Of a DNA stretch of 52,608 nt, positions 24,591 to 35,023 are shown one piece after another. The stretch spans positions 1 to 52,608 of the forward strand of contig RDYN01000067.1 of assembly GCA_004293365.1 (NCBI GenBank), given 5' to 3'. Made by a program: the position numbers and the translations under genes. How positions within the stretch are numbered: the first letter of the stretch is position 1; each line of letters starts with the position of its first letter. The stretch comes from Oscillatoriales cyanobacterium (lineage in GTDB: Bacteria > Cyanobacteriota > Cyanobacteriia > Cyanobacteriales > Microcoleaceae). The notes under the pieces were generated by a model. That model saw only the letters and a list, made by a program, of their open reading frames with translations. It had not been told where the DNA came from and ran no database searches.

Positions 24591-24622
24591 ATTTTAGATT
24601 TTAGATTTTAGATTTTAGATTT
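24591..24622. repeat. TTTTAGA tandem repeat
   Basis: Four to five copies of ATTTTAG. The same heptamer runs occur at 14371, 37294, 41906-41985 and 44885. Confidence 0.8.
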
Positions 24623-24747
24623 GGGAATGACTGATTGTATAAGGGTTTCGAGCTTGCCCGCCTCTTGCCTTTTTTGGGAAAACTGGTATCTGAGTCGCGG
24701 CGAATGAAAAAAAAAACTCATAATCCTTTACATCTCTTCACAAGTCT

Positions 24748-24765
24748 GTTACATTAGTTTACATT
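24748..24765 (+). promoter_or_regulatory. HLR1 element (RpaB-binding site) of hli
   Basis: GTTACATTAGTTTACATT is an exact match to the HLR1 consensus, two (G/T)TTACA(T/A)(T/A) octamers separated by two bases. HLR1 is the known binding site of the response regulator RpaB, which represses high-light genes under low light. It lies 27 bases before the ATG of hli, so it likely overlaps the core promoter. Confidence 0.85.
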
Positions 24766-24792
24766 ACACCAAAAACAACTTAGGACACTAAC

Positions 24793-25005
24793 ATGGCTGA
24801 CAGAGGCTTACTACTCGACAACGACGGCAAAATGAACAATTTTGCGATCGAGCCCAAAGTATACATTGACGATGAAGCCCGCACAGGCTTTACACCCTAC
24901 GCAGAACGCTTGAACGGCCGCCTCGCGATGATCGGTTTTGTTTCTCTCTTGGCTTTAGAAGTTTCTACCAAGCACGGACTGATTAGCTGGCTGACTCACC
25001 TGTAA
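24793..25005 (+). CDS. hli: High-light-inducible protein (HLIP/SCP)
   Basis: A 70-residue one-helix relative of plant chlorophyll a/b-binding proteins that sits in the thylakoid membrane and protects chlorophyll under stress. The Lhc signature is complete: [20 protein letters not shown], with the Glu-Asn-Arg chlorophyll ligands in ERLNGR, then [16 protein letters not shown]. The N-terminal 30 residues ([20 protein letters not shown]) are a soluble stromal extension. It stands alone, with a perfect HLR1 element upstream (24748-24765), so induction by strong light through RpaB is expected. Confidence 0.95.
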   Translation: MADRGLLLDNDGKMNNFAIEPKVYIDDEARTGFTPYAERLNGRLAMIGFVSLLALEVSTKHGLISWLTHL

Positions 25006-25032
25006 TTATTTTGAGAAAAATTAAACTGTACG

Positions 25033-25072
25033 GCTATGGCTTGCCAGCAATACACAATTGGCGATCCATAGC
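25033..25072 (+). terminator. Hairpin after hli
   Basis: GCTATGG (25033-25039) pairs with CCATAGC (25066-25072), with an inner GCCA/TTGGC pairing. It lies 28 bases past the hli stop and is followed by an AT-rich stretch; a terminator or mRNA-stabilising hairpin. Confidence 0.45.
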
Positions 25073-25147
25073 TTAACTATTTTTAGACGCAAGGTTTGGT
25101 GAGACAATAGAAATTCAATATTTTAGTGTTACCCGATCGATAAAATA

Positions 25148-25687
25148 ATGCTCAAACGAATTGCAGCAATACTTCTGGTGGTTTTAAGCCTCAGCTTGAC
25201 AGGTTGTGTGTCTAAAGTCACCGGACTCAAAAGCTACGTTGATACCGGCGACGGCTATCAATTTCTCTATCCTAACGGCTGGCTGCCGATCGCAGTTTCC
25301 AACGGCCCCGATGTGGTGTTCCGCGATTTGATCCAGCAAACCGAGAACGTCAGCGTGGTCATCAGTCCAGTGGCTGGGAACAAAACTCTCGCAGATTTGG
25401 GCACGCCGACGGATGTGGGATACAAGCTCAGCAAAAGTGCGATCGCCCCGACAGATTCGGGGCGCGAAGCTGAATTAGTCAATGCAGAAAGTCGGGAATC
25501 GCGATCGAAAAGCTACTACATTTTAGAATACGCCGTCAAACTCCCAAACCAACAGCGGCACAACTTAGCCAGCGTAGCAGTCAGCCGCGGCAAACTATTT
25601 ACGCTGAACGTTTCCACTACCGAAGAACGCTGGCCGAAGGTAAAAGAAGCTTTTGAGAAAGTTGTTAAGTCTTTCTCTGTTTATTAG
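25148..25687 (+). CDS. psbP: PsbP-like photosystem II lipoprotein (CyanoP)
   Basis: A 179-residue thylakoid-lumen lipoprotein related to plant PsbP. The signal sequence MLKRIAAILLVVLSLSLTGC ends in a lipobox with Cys20. The mature part begins GLKSYVDTGDGYQFLYPNGW, the classic PsbP opening, and includes VVFRDLIQQTENVSVVISPV (about 57-76) and YYILEYAVKLP (about 123-133). CyanoP binds photosystem II assembly intermediates at the lumenal D2 side. Length fits the cyanobacterial form. Single gene; no link to the neighbours beyond shared photosynthetic function with hli. Confidence 0.93.
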   Translation: MLKRIAAILLVVLSLSLTGCVSKVTGLKSYVDTGDGYQFLYPNGWLPIAVSNGPDVVFRDLIQQTENVSVVISPVAGNKTLADLGTPTDVGYKLSKSAIAPTDSGREAELVNAESRESRSKSYYILEYAVKLPNQQRHNLASVAVSRGKLFTLNVSTTEERWPKVKEAFEKVVKSFSVY

Positions 25688-25689
25688 GG

Positions 25690-25708
25690 TTGGGAATTGG
25701 GAATTGGG
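25690..25708. repeat. GGGAATT tandem repeat
   Basis: Two to three copies of TTGGGAA just after the PsbP-like gene. Larger runs of this heptamer are at 29112 and 43516. Confidence 0.7.
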
Positions 25709-25775
25709 CCGAAGAGCATTGGAGGTAGAGCCTCCGGGTATGTATTCCAAGGCAGAGCCTGGAAGGTAACTATTC

Positions 25776-25816
25776 TTTCTTCCTTCTTCCTTCTTCCTTC
25801 TTCCTTCTTCCTTCTT
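25776..25816. repeat. CTTCCTT tandem repeat before maf
   Basis: Six units of TTCTTCC ending 7 bases before the maf start codon. On the transcript this gives a pyrimidine-rich leader with no Shine-Dalgarno site. Confidence 0.85.
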
Positions 25817-25823
25817 ATAAATT

Positions 25824-26471
25824 ATGAAAACTCCAACTTTTGTATTAGCCTCAGCTTCCCCGGCGCGCCGCAGCCTGCTAGAAAGTGCGGGTATTCAAGC
25901 GGTAATTTGCCCCAGCGATTTTGATGAAGGGCAAATAAAAATGAGGGATGCTACTAAATTAGTGCAGGTTTTAGCAGAGGGAAAAGCTGACGCTGTAGCT
26001 AGTTTTTTGCTCGCTAATTCTCACCCGCAAATTCCCAATCCCAAATCGTGTTTGGTGTTGGGATGCGATTCCATTTTGGTTATTGATGGCGAAATTCACG
26101 GCAAACCCAAGGATGCCCAAGAAGCAATCTCCCGCTGGCAGAAAATGCGCGGTAAAGTTGGCGAACTTTATACGGGTCATGCTTTAATTGATACTAGATT
26201 CGATAACTTTGATGAGGCAATGGAGCGATCGCTCGTTCGGTGTCAAGTTACAAAAGTTCATTTTGCCGAAGTTACCTCCCGTCAAATTGTGGCTTACGTT
26301 GCTACGGGCGAACCACTCGGCTGTGCAGGATGTTTTGCACTCGAAGGTAAAGGCGGCTTTTTTGTGGAAAAAATCGAAGGCTGTCACACAAATGTGATTG
26401 GTTTGAGTTTGCCTTTGCTGCGACAAATGCTCCGCGACATGGGATATGATGTGGCGGATTTTTGGTCTTGA
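25824..26471 (+). CDS. maf: Maf-family nucleoside triphosphate pyrophosphatase
   Basis: 215 residues. Maf proteins hydrolyse non-canonical or canonical NTPs (dTTP, UTP, modified bases) to monophosphates and were first known as septum-formation inhibitors. Motifs: [18 protein letters not shown] (about 5-22), [29 protein letters not shown] (about 73-92) with the catalytic Asp, and [16 protein letters not shown] followed by [20 protein letters not shown] near the C-terminus. The [14 protein letters not shown] segment is intact, so it should be active. The ATG follows a CTTCCTT repeat, so translation may rely on a leaderless or unusual start. Confidence 0.93.
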   Translation: MKTPTFVLASASPARRSLLESAGIQAVICPSDFDEGQIKMRDATKLVQVLAEGKADAVASFLLANSHPQIPNPKSCLVLGCDSILVIDGEIHGKPKDAQEAISRWQKMRGKVGELYTGHALIDTRFDNFDEAMERSLVRCQVTKVHFAEVTSRQIVAYVATGEPLGCAGCFALEGKGGFFVEKIEGCHTNVIGLSLPLLRQMLRDMGYDVADFWS

Positions 26472-26498
26472 AATGCAGAATTTGGCAACTATAAAAAT

Positions 26499-26553
26499 GG
26501 TTTGTAGTAAAGACTTTAGTCTTTAGAAAGGACTGAAGTCCTCACTACAAACC
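26499..26553. repeat. GGTTTGTAGT hairpin repeat
   Basis: GGTTTGTAGTAAAGACTTTA is mirrored by GACTGAAGTCCTCACTACAA then ACC, forming one long imperfect hairpin between convergent maf and the RTX gene. Same family as 22572; may act as a two-way terminator. Confidence 0.75.
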
Positions 26554-26561
26554 TATGACGC

Positions 26562-27479
26562 TTATCCAAGGGCGATCGCACTGTCAGACACAGAGGCAAA
26601 CTGAAGTTGACTCGGCGAAACATCCTTCACTAAACCCAAGATATTGCCGGTGCTAGCTTCGCGAATCACCGTCGCCTTAATGTTTAAAAATCTAAACTCA
26701 GTAGTTATAATCGATCCCGGAGGAATAGGCCCGTTGCTATCGTAACTTCTCGCATCGCCAATTGTTGCAAACCTTTCGGTCAAGACAATATCGTTTCGCG
26801 TCAGCCCTCCCGCCAATCCAATTACATCTCCTTGGGCCGGATTGTAATCGAGAATAAAATCTGCTGGCACTTCTTCTGTACTCAAAGGAAAAGTCCCAAT
26901 TGGACGGGCTTGAGCTGAACCAAATTCCCGCGAAGTTGCTCCCGCTTCTCTTCTAATTACAAACAAATCTGCGCCTTCTTTTCCCCAAAGTCTGTCAATT
27001 CCTGCATCACCAATCAGAGTATCATTGCCACTGTCTCCGACTAAAGCATCATTTCCTTGACCACCTCGCACAAAATCATTTCCCGTGCCTCCATAGGCGA
27101 CATCATCGCCTTGATTGCCGCTGAGAATATCGTTGCCGCATTGTCCGTAAAGTATGTCAGAATCTTGACCGCCGCGAATAGTATCGTTACCGCAGCCTCC
27201 GATTAAAGTATCGAAGCCACCATTCCCGTTCATCAGTTCCGCACCACCGGAACCTCGGACAAAATCGTCGCCTGCTAAGGCGCGCAAACCTCCGGGAGTG
27301 TTCCGCAAAATTCCGTTGGCTAATTGAACTGTATCGTTATTGGGAGTAAGGTCAAAAAAGTTGGGATCGATGGGATTTGGCAATGGCCCTGTGAGCAATC
27401 TGATGTTTGGGGGATCGGGAATAATTGGATCGGAATCGATAGCTAAGGATTTAATTTCTCCGACGTTTGTTTCTAACAT
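26562..27479 (-). CDS. RTX (hemolysin-type) calcium-binding repeat protein
   Basis: 305 residues from ATG 27479, chosen because AGGAG lies 9 bases upstream; the open frame reaches 27539. Residues about 90-180 contain some nine GGxGxDxLx nonapeptides, such as GGFDTLIGG, GGQDSDILYG, GNQGDDVAYG, GGTGNDFVRG, that wind into a calcium-filled parallel beta-roll. The flanking parts are unrecognised; the C-terminal 100 residues include DFILDYNPAQGDVIGL, a common partner of such repeats. RTX proteins leave the cell by type I secretion using a C-terminal signal. No transporter gene is near and no N-terminal signal peptide is seen. Function could be adhesion or surface layer. Confidence 0.8.
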   Translation of the reverse strand: MLETNVGEIKSLAIDSDPIIPDPPNIRLLTGPLPNPIDPNFFDLTPNNDTVQLANGILRNTPGGLRALAGDDFVRGSGGAELMNGNGGFDTLIGGCGNDTIRGGQDSDILYGQCGNDILSGNQGDDVAYGGTGNDFVRGGQGNDALVGDSGNDTLIGDAGIDRLWGKEGADLFVIRREAGATSREFGSAQARPIGTFPLSTEEVPADFILDYNPAQGDVIGLAGGLTRNDIVLTERFATIGDARSYDSNGPIPPGSIITTEFRFLNIKATVIREASTGNILGLVKDVSPSQLQFASVSDSAIALG

Positions 27480-29058
<1,579 letters not shown>

Positions 29059-29111
29059 CATTTAATTATCGGCCAAACAGAGCATGGGGCATCGGGCATC
29101 GGGCATGATGG

Positions 29112-29154
29112 GGGAATTGGGAATTGGGAATTGGGAATTGGGAATTGGGAATTG
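29112..29154. repeat. GGGAATT tandem repeat
   Basis: Six copies of the heptamer GGGAATT downstream of eno, part of a composite array with the CCCCATG run at 29177. Confidence 0.9.
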
Positions 29155-29176
29155 GTTATTAGAAAAACTACTAACT

Positions 29177-29242
29177 ATGCCCCATGCCCCATGCCCCATG
29201 CCCCATGCCCCATGCCCCATGCCCCATGCCCCATGCCCCATT
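29177..29242. repeat. CCCCATG tandem repeat
   Basis: About nine copies of CCCCATG. Another short GGGCATC run at 29085-29105 faces it. Lies between convergent eno and argC. Confidence 0.9.
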
Positions 29243-29250
29243 CCCAATAA

Positions 29251-30309
29251 TTAAGGATAGAAAGCCAATTGAGGCAAACCCAAAGTTTCTTCCCAACCCA
29301 TCATCAAGTTCATGCACTGGATGCCTTGACCGGCTTGACCTTTAATTAAATTGTCGATCGCCGACATCACAATTACCCTATCAGTACGCGGATCTACTTC
29401 CACGCCAATGTAACAAAGATTCGTGCCGCAAGCCCATTTAGATTGCGGATAAACCCCAGCCGGTAACACTTTTACCAAAGGAGAATTGCGGTAAAAAGCA
29501 CTGAAAATTGTAATTAAATCTTCCCGCACCAATCCCGGATCGCGCAAATTTGCGTACACAGTTGCCAGAATTCCCCGCACCATCGGCATCAAGTGGGGAG
29601 TAAATTGGACTTTGATATCTTGTCCGGCTAAATGGCTGCAAACTTGTTCAATTTCTGGGGTGTGGCGGTGACGGGCAACGCCGTAAGCGCCTATGGAATT
29701 GTCAGCTTCTGCCAACAACAGATTAACTTCGGCTTTGCGGCCCCCTCCCGAAGATCCTGATTTGGCGTCGATAATTGCTGTTTCTGGCACAATCAGACCT
29801 TGTTTGAGTAAGGGGGCCAGGGCTAATAAACTAGCCGTGACGTAACAACCGGCACAGCCTACTAATTGAGCGTCTTTGATACGATCGCGATACAATTCTG
29901 GCAAACCGTAAACAGCGGTTGCTGCTAAAGCAGAGTCCGATCGCTCGCCGCCGTACCAAGCTTTGTAAGTGTCCAGATTTTCAAATCTGTAATCAGCCGA
30001 CAAATCCAAGACTTTGCAGCCGCCTTCAATCAGCGTCGGTGCCATTTGGCAAGCCAAACCGTTCGGCAGCGACAGAAACACAACCTCACATTTTGCCACT
30101 ATTTTATCTAGGTCGATCGCCTCTACAGTCAAATCAATGCAGTTAGTCAGATGCGGATAAAGGCTGGAAAAAGGTTTTCCCGCACTGCTATCCCCGCCTA
30201 CATACACTACTTCGGCCCCTGGGTGATCCGCCAGCAGTCGCACCAGTTGCACGCCGCCATAACCTGAAGCGCCAACTATGCCTACAGGCACAGGTCTAAC
30301 ATCTCCCAT
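29251..30309 (-). CDS. argC: N-acetyl-gamma-glutamyl-phosphate reductase
   Basis: Third step of arginine synthesis: NADPH-dependent reduction of N-acetylglutamyl phosphate to the semialdehyde. 352 residues, the long cyanobacterial type. Seen: the nucleotide-binding [21 protein letters not shown] (about 8-28), [25 protein letters not shown], and the active-site Cys in [16 protein letters not shown] (about 150-165; many bacteria have GCYPT here). [15 protein letters not shown] and HRHTPEIEQ follow. Arginine is also the side-chain substrate of cyanophycin synthetase coded earlier in the window, though the genes are not linked. Confidence 0.96.
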   Translation of the reverse strand: MGDVRPVPVGIVGASGYGGVQLVRLLADHPGAEVVYVGGDSSAGKPFSSLYPHLTNCIDLTVEAIDLDKIVAKCEVVFLSLPNGLACQMAPTLIEGGCKVLDLSADYRFENLDTYKAWYGGERSDSALAATAVYGLPELYRDRIKDAQLVGCAGCYVTASLLALAPLLKQGLIVPETAIIDAKSGSSGGGRKAEVNLLLAEADNSIGAYGVARHRHTPEIEQVCSHLAGQDIKVQFTPHLMPMVRGILATVYANLRDPGLVREDLITIFSAFYRNSPLVKVLPAGVYPQSKWACGTNLCYIGVEVDPRTDRVIVMSAIDNLIKGQAGQGIQCMNLMMGWEETLGLPQLAFYP

Positions 30310-30751
30310 TTTCCTTTATCCCCTCAGCCTTTGAAGTCAAAAACGCTTGAACTTTTGCTGCATTGTAGTACCAAACGCCAACTTTGGTGGCAAAGAATTG
30401 TGTTGTTTTGTGATTGAGGTGTATATTTGTGAATTTTCTGGTGTTTGACCCCGCCCAAAAACGGATACAAAGCCCCGCAGGGCTGTGGTGGAGAGATCAA
30501 AATTTCAGACTCCTGTTCAATCTTCCAGATTCAAAGCTGCAAGTCAATCTCAAATCTAAAATCTCCAATCTAAAAACGGATGTGCGATCGCCAAAACCCT
30601 AAAATTAAGCAACGGATGTGCGATCGTGCTCTAAAATCTTACATAAACCTATCCAGAAACCGGGGATTAATATTTTTAGCTATTTCCTCGAACCTCAAAG
30701 CTCAACATCCATCCGTTAAATCCATTACACTCATCCGTTGCCGAACTTCCT
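30310..30751. other. Divergent region between argC and cysA
   Basis: No gene supported. It contains two copies of ACGGATGTGCGATCG at about 30577 and 30612, fragments of the AAATCTAAAATC filler, and presumably both promoters. No riboswitch or strong hairpin seen. Confidence 0.45.
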
Positions 30752-31768
30752 ATGGGCATAGTTGTAGAAGACGTATCAAAACAGTTTGGCAGTTTCCAAG
30801 CACTCGATCGAGTCAGCTTGAAAATTGAATCAGGTTCCCTAGTTGCACTGCTGGGCCCGTCAGGTTCTGGCAAATCTACGCTGCTGCGGCTGATTGCAGG
30901 CTTAGAAATGCCCGACTCCGGCAAAATCTGGCTGACAGGCCAAGATGCCACCAATACCAGCGTCCAAGACCGCAATATTGGCTTTGTGTTTCAGCACTAC
31001 GCGCTATTCAAGCACATGACAGTGCGAAAAAACATCGCTTTCGGCATGGAAATTCAGAAAACTCCACCGGCGAAAGTCAAATCCCGCGTAGAAGAATTGT
31101 TAAATTTAGTTCAATTGGGAGGATTGGGCGACAGATACCCGTCGCAACTTTCAGGAGGCCAGCGCCAGCGGGTAGCCCTCGCCAGAGCTCTGGCTGTGGA
31201 ACCGAAAGTATTGCTGTTAGACGAACCTTTTGGAGCTCTCGATGCCAAAGTCCGCAAAGATTTGCGCGCTTGGTTGCGGAGACTCCACGACGAAGTGCAC
31301 GTTACCACAGTCTTTGTGACGCACGATCAAGAAGAAGCGATGGAAGTTGCCGATCGAATTACAGTAATGAACAAAGGTAAAATCGAACAAGTAGGCACAC
31401 CCGCAGAAATTTACGACCATCCAGCCAGTGCATTCGTCATGAGTTTTATCGGGCCCGTGAATGTGTTACCCAGCAGTTCGAGAATGTTTCAAGACAACGG
31501 CTTTGACTCAGCCAACCCAGAGATTTTCTTGCGTCCTCACGACGTAGTAATTGAAACAACAGAAAATAGTGCAACAGTGCCTGCAAGAATCAGTCGCTTG
31601 ATTCATTTGGGATGGGAAATCCAGGTAGAATTAACCTTAGATGACGGTCAAGTAGTGAATGCTAATTTGACGAGAGAAAGATTTGATAGCTTGCAGTTGC
31701 AGCCGCAGCAAAGAGTGTTCGTCAAGCCGAAAGATGCCAAGTCGTTTCCACTTTATTATTCGATCTGA
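30752..31768 (+). CDS. cysA: Sulfate/thiosulfate ABC transporter ATP-binding protein
   Basis: 338-residue ATPase of the CysA/CUT1-like group, energising uptake of sulfate (possibly other oxyanions). Walker [10 protein letters not shown] at about 35-43, Q-loop [15 protein letters not shown], signature [15 protein letters not shown] (about 132-146), Walker [13 protein letters not shown] (about 155-166), switch His in [16 protein letters not shown], and a C-terminal TOBE-like domain from about 240 with FLRPHDV. The [25 protein letters not shown] linker is typical of CysA. The permease genes cysT/cysW and sulfate-binding protein are absent here, so the assignment to sulfate rests on sequence type only. 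Confidence 0.88.
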   Translation: MGIVVEDVSKQFGSFQALDRVSLKIESGSLVALLGPSGSGKSTLLRLIAGLEMPDSGKIWLTGQDATNTSVQDRNIGFVFQHYALFKHMTVRKNIAFGMEIQKTPPAKVKSRVEELLNLVQLGGLGDRYPSQLSGGQRQRVALARALAVEPKVLLLDEPFGALDAKVRKDLRAWLRRLHDEVHVTTVFVTHDQEEAMEVADRITVMNKGKIEQVGTPAEIYDHPASAFVMSFIGPVNVLPSSSRMFQDNGFDSANPEIFLRPHDVVIETTENSATVPARISRLIHLGWEIQVELTLDDGQVVNANLTRERFDSLQLQPQQRVFVKPKDAKSFPLYYSI

Positions 31769-31798
31769 TATTACATCCTCCCAGATCAACCACAATTA

Positions 31799-31905
31799 AG
31801 TTAGTAGTGAGGGCTTCAGTCCGCATCCATGACGCTTTACTCGCATTCCTCACTTTGGTTTGTAGTGAGGACTTTAGTCCGCATCCATGACGCTTTACTA
31901 AAGTC
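31799..31905. repeat. GTAGTGAGGACTTTAGTCCGCATCCATGACGC repeat pair
   Basis: Two direct units, at 31804 and 31861, each contain TAGTGAGG(G/A)CTT(C/T)AGTCCGC followed by ATCCATGACGCTTTACT. Belongs to the GGACTTTAGTCC family. Confidence 0.75.
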
Positions 31906-32035
31906 AAATACGCTTGGGTTAGAAGTTGTCATTGCGAGGGACGTTAGCTTTCCCGATTCCTAGAAAAGCAATCTCCGTGTCTATTTTTAACATTTTTTTG
32001 CCTTGAGGATGGTTTAAACCCAAGTGTATTGAACT

Positions 32036-32192
32036 AAAGTTATCACTACAAACCGATAAAATTTGTTCGCTCGTTTAAAATGCAAATCTTCGGATCGATG
32101 CGGACTAAAGTCCTCACTACAAACCGACAAAATTTGTTTGTAGTAAAGACTTTACTACTGGGATGGATGCGGACTAAAGTCATTACTACAAA
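32036..32192. repeat. GGACTAAAGTCC repeat cluster, mixed orientation
   Basis: CACTACAAACCGA(T/C)AAAATTTGTT occurs at 32047 and 32119; GATGCGGACTAAAGTCCTCA at 32097 and, with CATTACTACAA, at 32167; and an inverted arm TTTGTAGTAAAGACTTTACT at 32138. Degraded members of the dispersed hairpin family. Confidence 0.7.
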
Positions 32193-32352
32193 TCGTTTTT
32201 ATTGCGAGAAATTGACCTGATATGATATGATACCCATTCTTAAAACTCAAGCTAATACCATTTATAAAAAAGCTTTTTACAAGAAAATTTTTGCACGGAG
32301 TGAAACGGAGAGTTGCTTTTCCGATCGTTGAAACTCCCAGGTGCGTATCTAT

Positions 32353-32478
32353 TAGACCTCTTGCAAAAGTCCTTTTAATCAAATTTTGGAACGGCCTCTC
32401 CTGCCCATTCCACAACAAAAAAAACTTTTTGTGGGATGGGCAGGAGAGCCCGTCCTAGCTATTTTTGCAAGAGGTCTA
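32353..32478. repeat. 126-bp palindromic element, copy B
   Basis: Terminal arms TAGACCTCTTGCAAAA (32353-32368) and its perfect complement (32463-32478). Reverse-complemented, the inside aligns with copy A at 10679-10804 (AATAGCTAGGACGGGCTCTCC). The arm bases differ from copy A, but both arms changed together so the pairing is kept. The inner stem also pairs: CCTCTCCTGCCC with GGGCAGGAGAG. Confidence 0.7.
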
Positions 32479-32640
32479 TTAGATTTTCGCTGTTTCTTTA
32501 AAATCGTTGATAGCGACACACCCTACGGAAGACTGTCACGTGAATTTTGCCCAAAAAATGGTATAAATTGAACTCGCATAGAAAAAAATAAGGACACGGC
32601 TGTGCGGTGTCCCTACTTTTTAAGGCTGATAACTGTGCAG

Positions 32641-32982
32641 TTAGTCTTTGATTTTGCTGACAGCCTTTTTGACTTGTTGCTCAAAGGATGTAGCCTTTGT
32701 ATTGGAAGGATTTTTCATTTTTTCAAGGTCAGCATCTCCCTGAACTTCGTTAGGCCCTTTGCTGGCTTTTTCTTGAGTTTCTTCGAGAGACATCGGGTTT
32801 TTCAAGACAGCTTTTTGAGCTTCTTTCTCAATCCCCAAAAGTTTGTCTTCACCTTTGGTGGGGCTACTGGTAACAGCAAAAGCTGGGAAAGCATTAGAAA
32901 CAAACATCAATGCACAAAAACAAACAGGTATTAAACTGCGAACTAAACGCTTGACTGGGAGGTTAAAGCTGATAAAAGACAT
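32641..32982 (-). CDS. Small exported protein of unknown function
   Basis: 113 residues. A clear signal peptide covers residues 1 to about 36: basic KRLVRS, then LIPVCFCALMFVSNAFPAFA with an AFA cleavage site. The mature part of about 77 residues is highly charged and polar (GEDKLLGIEKEAQKAVL, SLEETQEKASKGPNEVQ, SFEQQVKKAVSKIKD), probably helical, with no cysteine. Similar small secreted, helix-rich proteins occur in many cyanobacteria, some labelled stress-related, but I cannot assign a function. It stands alone, flanked by long gene-free regions. Confidence 0.7.
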   Translation of the reverse strand: MSFISFNLPVKRLVRSLIPVCFCALMFVSNAFPAFAVTSSPTKGEDKLLGIEKEAQKAVLKNPMSLEETQEKASKGPNEVQGDADLEKMKNPSNTKATSFEQQVKKAVSKIKD

Positions 32983-33460
32983 ACAAATTTTCTCCGTATT
33001 TAGAAGTTTTGATCGCTGAGATTGTTAAGAGGCTGAATTTAACTCAAATTCTGCACAATCTTTAACTCTAGTTTGACCAAAGCCACATAAATTAGTAGTG
33101 GCAATCTGTTACTTTGAGCTGATATATAATATTTAGCTTAAAAAACGGGGTTGTGAAATCTTTCTCAGGGAATATTTGGGCTTTGTGTCTTCCGATAGAT
33201 GAGTATGGTACATCATGGGAATGAGTGATTGTGTATAGCGGTTTTTCAGCTTGTCTTGGGTTTTATGCTTTTTTTGAACTGTTATCTAAACGTAAAATCT
33301 ACAAAATTCTGCTGTTTAATGAACCTCACATTAAGCACTATTTGCAATAGTGCCGATCGGGGTGAGAAGTCCGCCCACCCCAAAAGAAAATGTAATTATC
33401 GTGGAACAGGCCCCCAGCCTGTTGCTGCAAGATATCAGATTCTGATAACTGACAACTGAA
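32983..33460. other. Intergenic region between two minus-strand genes
   Basis: Upstream of the exported protein gene and downstream of hisF. Near 33401-33433 a fragment GGAACAGGCCCCCAGCCTGT resembles the inner hairpin of the 126-bp element and can fold itself. Otherwise nothing supported; the short plus-strand frame at 33229-33459 has no family signature. Confidence 0.45.
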
Positions 33461-34231
33461 CTACTGTTGCCGCACGGGAACTTGACATTTTGCTAGATAA
33501 GTCTTAATTTCTCCGACGCTTAGTTGCCCGTAATGAAGCAGGGAAGCCAGCAAGGCTGCTTCTGCTTTGCCCTCAGTGACGGCTTCGTAGATGTGGTGAC
33601 AGTTGCCTGCGCCACCGGAAGCAATCACGGGAATTTCTACAACTTCGGCGATGCTGCGGGTTAATGCCAAGTCGTAACCGGCTTGAGTGCCGTCAGAGTC
33701 CATGCTTGTCACTAGAATTTCTCCGGCGCCGCGCTGTTCGGCTTCCTTGGCCCAGACGATCGCATCTTTTCCAGTATTTTCTCGCCCTCCGCGCACGTAC
33801 ACGTCCCAACCGGGATTTTCGGCATCTTGGCGTTTGCGAGCGTCGATCGCCAGTACAATACATTGATTGCCAAATCGATCGCTCGCTTTGTCTATCAAAC
33901 TCGGATCGCGTACCGCCGCTGAATTAATGCTTACCTTATCAGCGCCTGCCCTCAACAAACTTTTAATGGTGTCCAAGGATTGGATGCCGCCGCCCACCGT
34001 CAAAGGGATAAATACTCGATCGGCAGTCCGGTACACCACATCAATCATAATATTCCGGTCTTCGTGAGTCGCCGTAATGTCCAGAAATACCAACTCGTCA
34101 GCACCCGCATCATTGTATACCTGAGCCATTTCCACCGGATCGCCAGCATCCTTAAGGTTGACAAAATTCACACCTTTGACCACGCGGCCAGCTTTCACAT
34201 CCAGACAAGGCAAAATTCTTTTCGACAACAT
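33461..34231 (-). CDS. hisF: Imidazole glycerol phosphate synthase, cyclase subunit
   Basis: HisF with HisH closes the imidazole ring in histidine synthesis and releases AICAR. The 256 residues form the expected TIM barrel: [20 protein letters not shown] with catalytic Asp11, [35 protein letters not shown] (about 75-94), [19 protein letters not shown] with catalytic Asp130 region, and [18 protein letters not shown] plus [10 protein letters not shown] phosphate loops. hisH and other his genes are not adjacent, as usual in cyanobacteria, where his genes are scattered. The gene faces away from the cyclase gene. Confidence 0.97.
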   Translation of the reverse strand: MLSKRILPCLDVKAGRVVKGVNFVNLKDAGDPVEMAQVYNDAGADELVFLDITATHEDRNIMIDVVYRTADRVFIPLTVGGGIQSLDTIKSLLRAGADKVSINSAAVRDPSLIDKASDRFGNQCIVLAIDARKRQDAENPGWDVYVRGGRENTGKDAIVWAKEAEQRGAGEILVTSMDSDGTQAGYDLALTRSIAEVVEIPVIASGGAGNCHHIYEAVTEGKAEAALLASLLHYGQLSVGEIKTYLAKCQVPVRQQ

Positions 34232-34346
34232 AAAATTTTCGTGTTTCTAATTGATTCAGCGCCGCAGCGAGGAAAAGGCTTTGTTGGACTGCTTCAAAAA
34301 GTGGAAGTCTAGCAACAAATCTTAAAGATACCTTTGGAGCATATCA

Positions 34347-34397
34347 GTGCGAGCTTAAGAGCTCGCGATCCAAGGTTGCGAGCTCTTAAGCTCGCAC
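34347..34397. repeat. 20-bp perfect inverted repeat
   Basis: GTGCGAGCTTAAGAGCTCGC (34347-34366) pairs perfectly with 34378-34397 around an 11-base loop; each arm also contains the palindrome GAGCTTAAGAGCTC-like core. Since hisF and the cyclase diverge from here it is not a terminator for either. The GTGCGAG end recurs at 42291-42356. Confidence 0.75.
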
Positions 34398-34592
34398 TAC
34401 ATAATTCCGATGTTAGCGGACATGATATGACGTGCAAAATATTACACTTTGGCCTATGATCGAGCGGTAACTACCTGCGGTGGCGATCGCGCGGTAGTTT
34501 GGCAATGCTTTATGGGTTCGGTGCATCGATCGACTAAACTATTTTAAATTTTTAGAACAGCCGATTTCAGGTTTTTACGGGCAATCTTAGTT

Positions 34593-34955
34593 TTGACATC
34601 CTCTCCGGCATAAATGCACGGAGATTCCCAAACCTCACGATTTGAGTTTCTGCTTCATTCACCGTCGCATACCACAGTTAAAAACCATGTACTGTCTTAC
34701 ACAGAGTCCACAGACTTTCGACCCATTCCAGAGTCCCGATTCCGCTAGCCCAGCGGTACGGTTTCAGCAAACAATTGCTATTTTGTACTTGTTGCTTAGA
34801 GATTTTACCCAAACAAGCCTTCCTGTTTGGAACCCCCTACCTCTAGTTTTCAAGGTGCTGCGCGGATACTTGGTTTTCAATTCCGCTGGTTTGAATTTTA
34901 ACACAAAAGCCATCCTCAAAGGACGGGGTTTCAGACCCAGGAGTTTTCGATGAGC
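34593..34955 (-). mobile_element. IS200/IS605-like remnant without tnpA or tnpB; candidate orphan guide RNA
   Basis: Read on the minus strand, the DNA ends in a stem TCTCCG-GCAT-TT-ATGC-CGGAGA with one bulged base (34602-34624), followed by GGATGTCAA. A subterminal hairpin just before a TCAA end is the hallmark of IS605-type right ends, where the TnpB guide RNA (omega/reRNA) finishes. Upstream on that strand are GCGCAGCACCTTGAAAACT and several small hairpins, such as CCGCTGGGCTAGCGG. A second hairpin CCCCGTCC-TTTGA-GGATGG lies near the other edge (34910-34929). No transposase frame survives. I infer a deletion derivative; family assignment is from end structure, not from a protein. Confidence 0.45.
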
Positions 34956-35023
34956 CGCGTACTAAAGTTAAAATGTAAAGTTGAAAACCTCAAATCGGTT
35001 GAATTGATGTTGTTTCTAGGGCT

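Larger units (their letters stand above)
24476..24792. other. Gap with TTTTAGA repeat and the hli promoter
   Basis: Contains the tandem TTTTAGA run at 24591-24622, unassigned sequence, then the hli promoter region with the HLR1 site at 24748-24765. No gene on either strand. Confidence 0.6.
31906..32640. other. Long gene-free, repeat-rich stretch
   Basis: Together with the repeat just before it, this is over 800 bases with no supportable gene. It holds a second cluster of the GGACTAAAGTCC family (32036-32192), AT-rich filler, copy B of the 126-bp palindromic element (32353-32478), and a short run GGACACGGCTGTGCGGTGTC (32592-32611) that can fold into a small hairpin just past the stop of the following minus-strand gene. 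Confidence 0.6.
34232..35023. other. Large gene-free region between hisF and the cyclase gene
   Basis: Contains the 20-bp perfect inverted repeat at 34347-34397 and the IS200/IS605-like remnant at 34593-34955. The remaining sequence (34400-34592 and 34956-35023) shows only HIP1-like sites and presumably the divergent promoters. No protein gene supported. Confidence 0.6.

Noticed and set aside
34642..34953. 103-codon plus-strand frame
   Set aside because: Lies on the opposite strand of the IS605-like remnant and has no recognisable domain.
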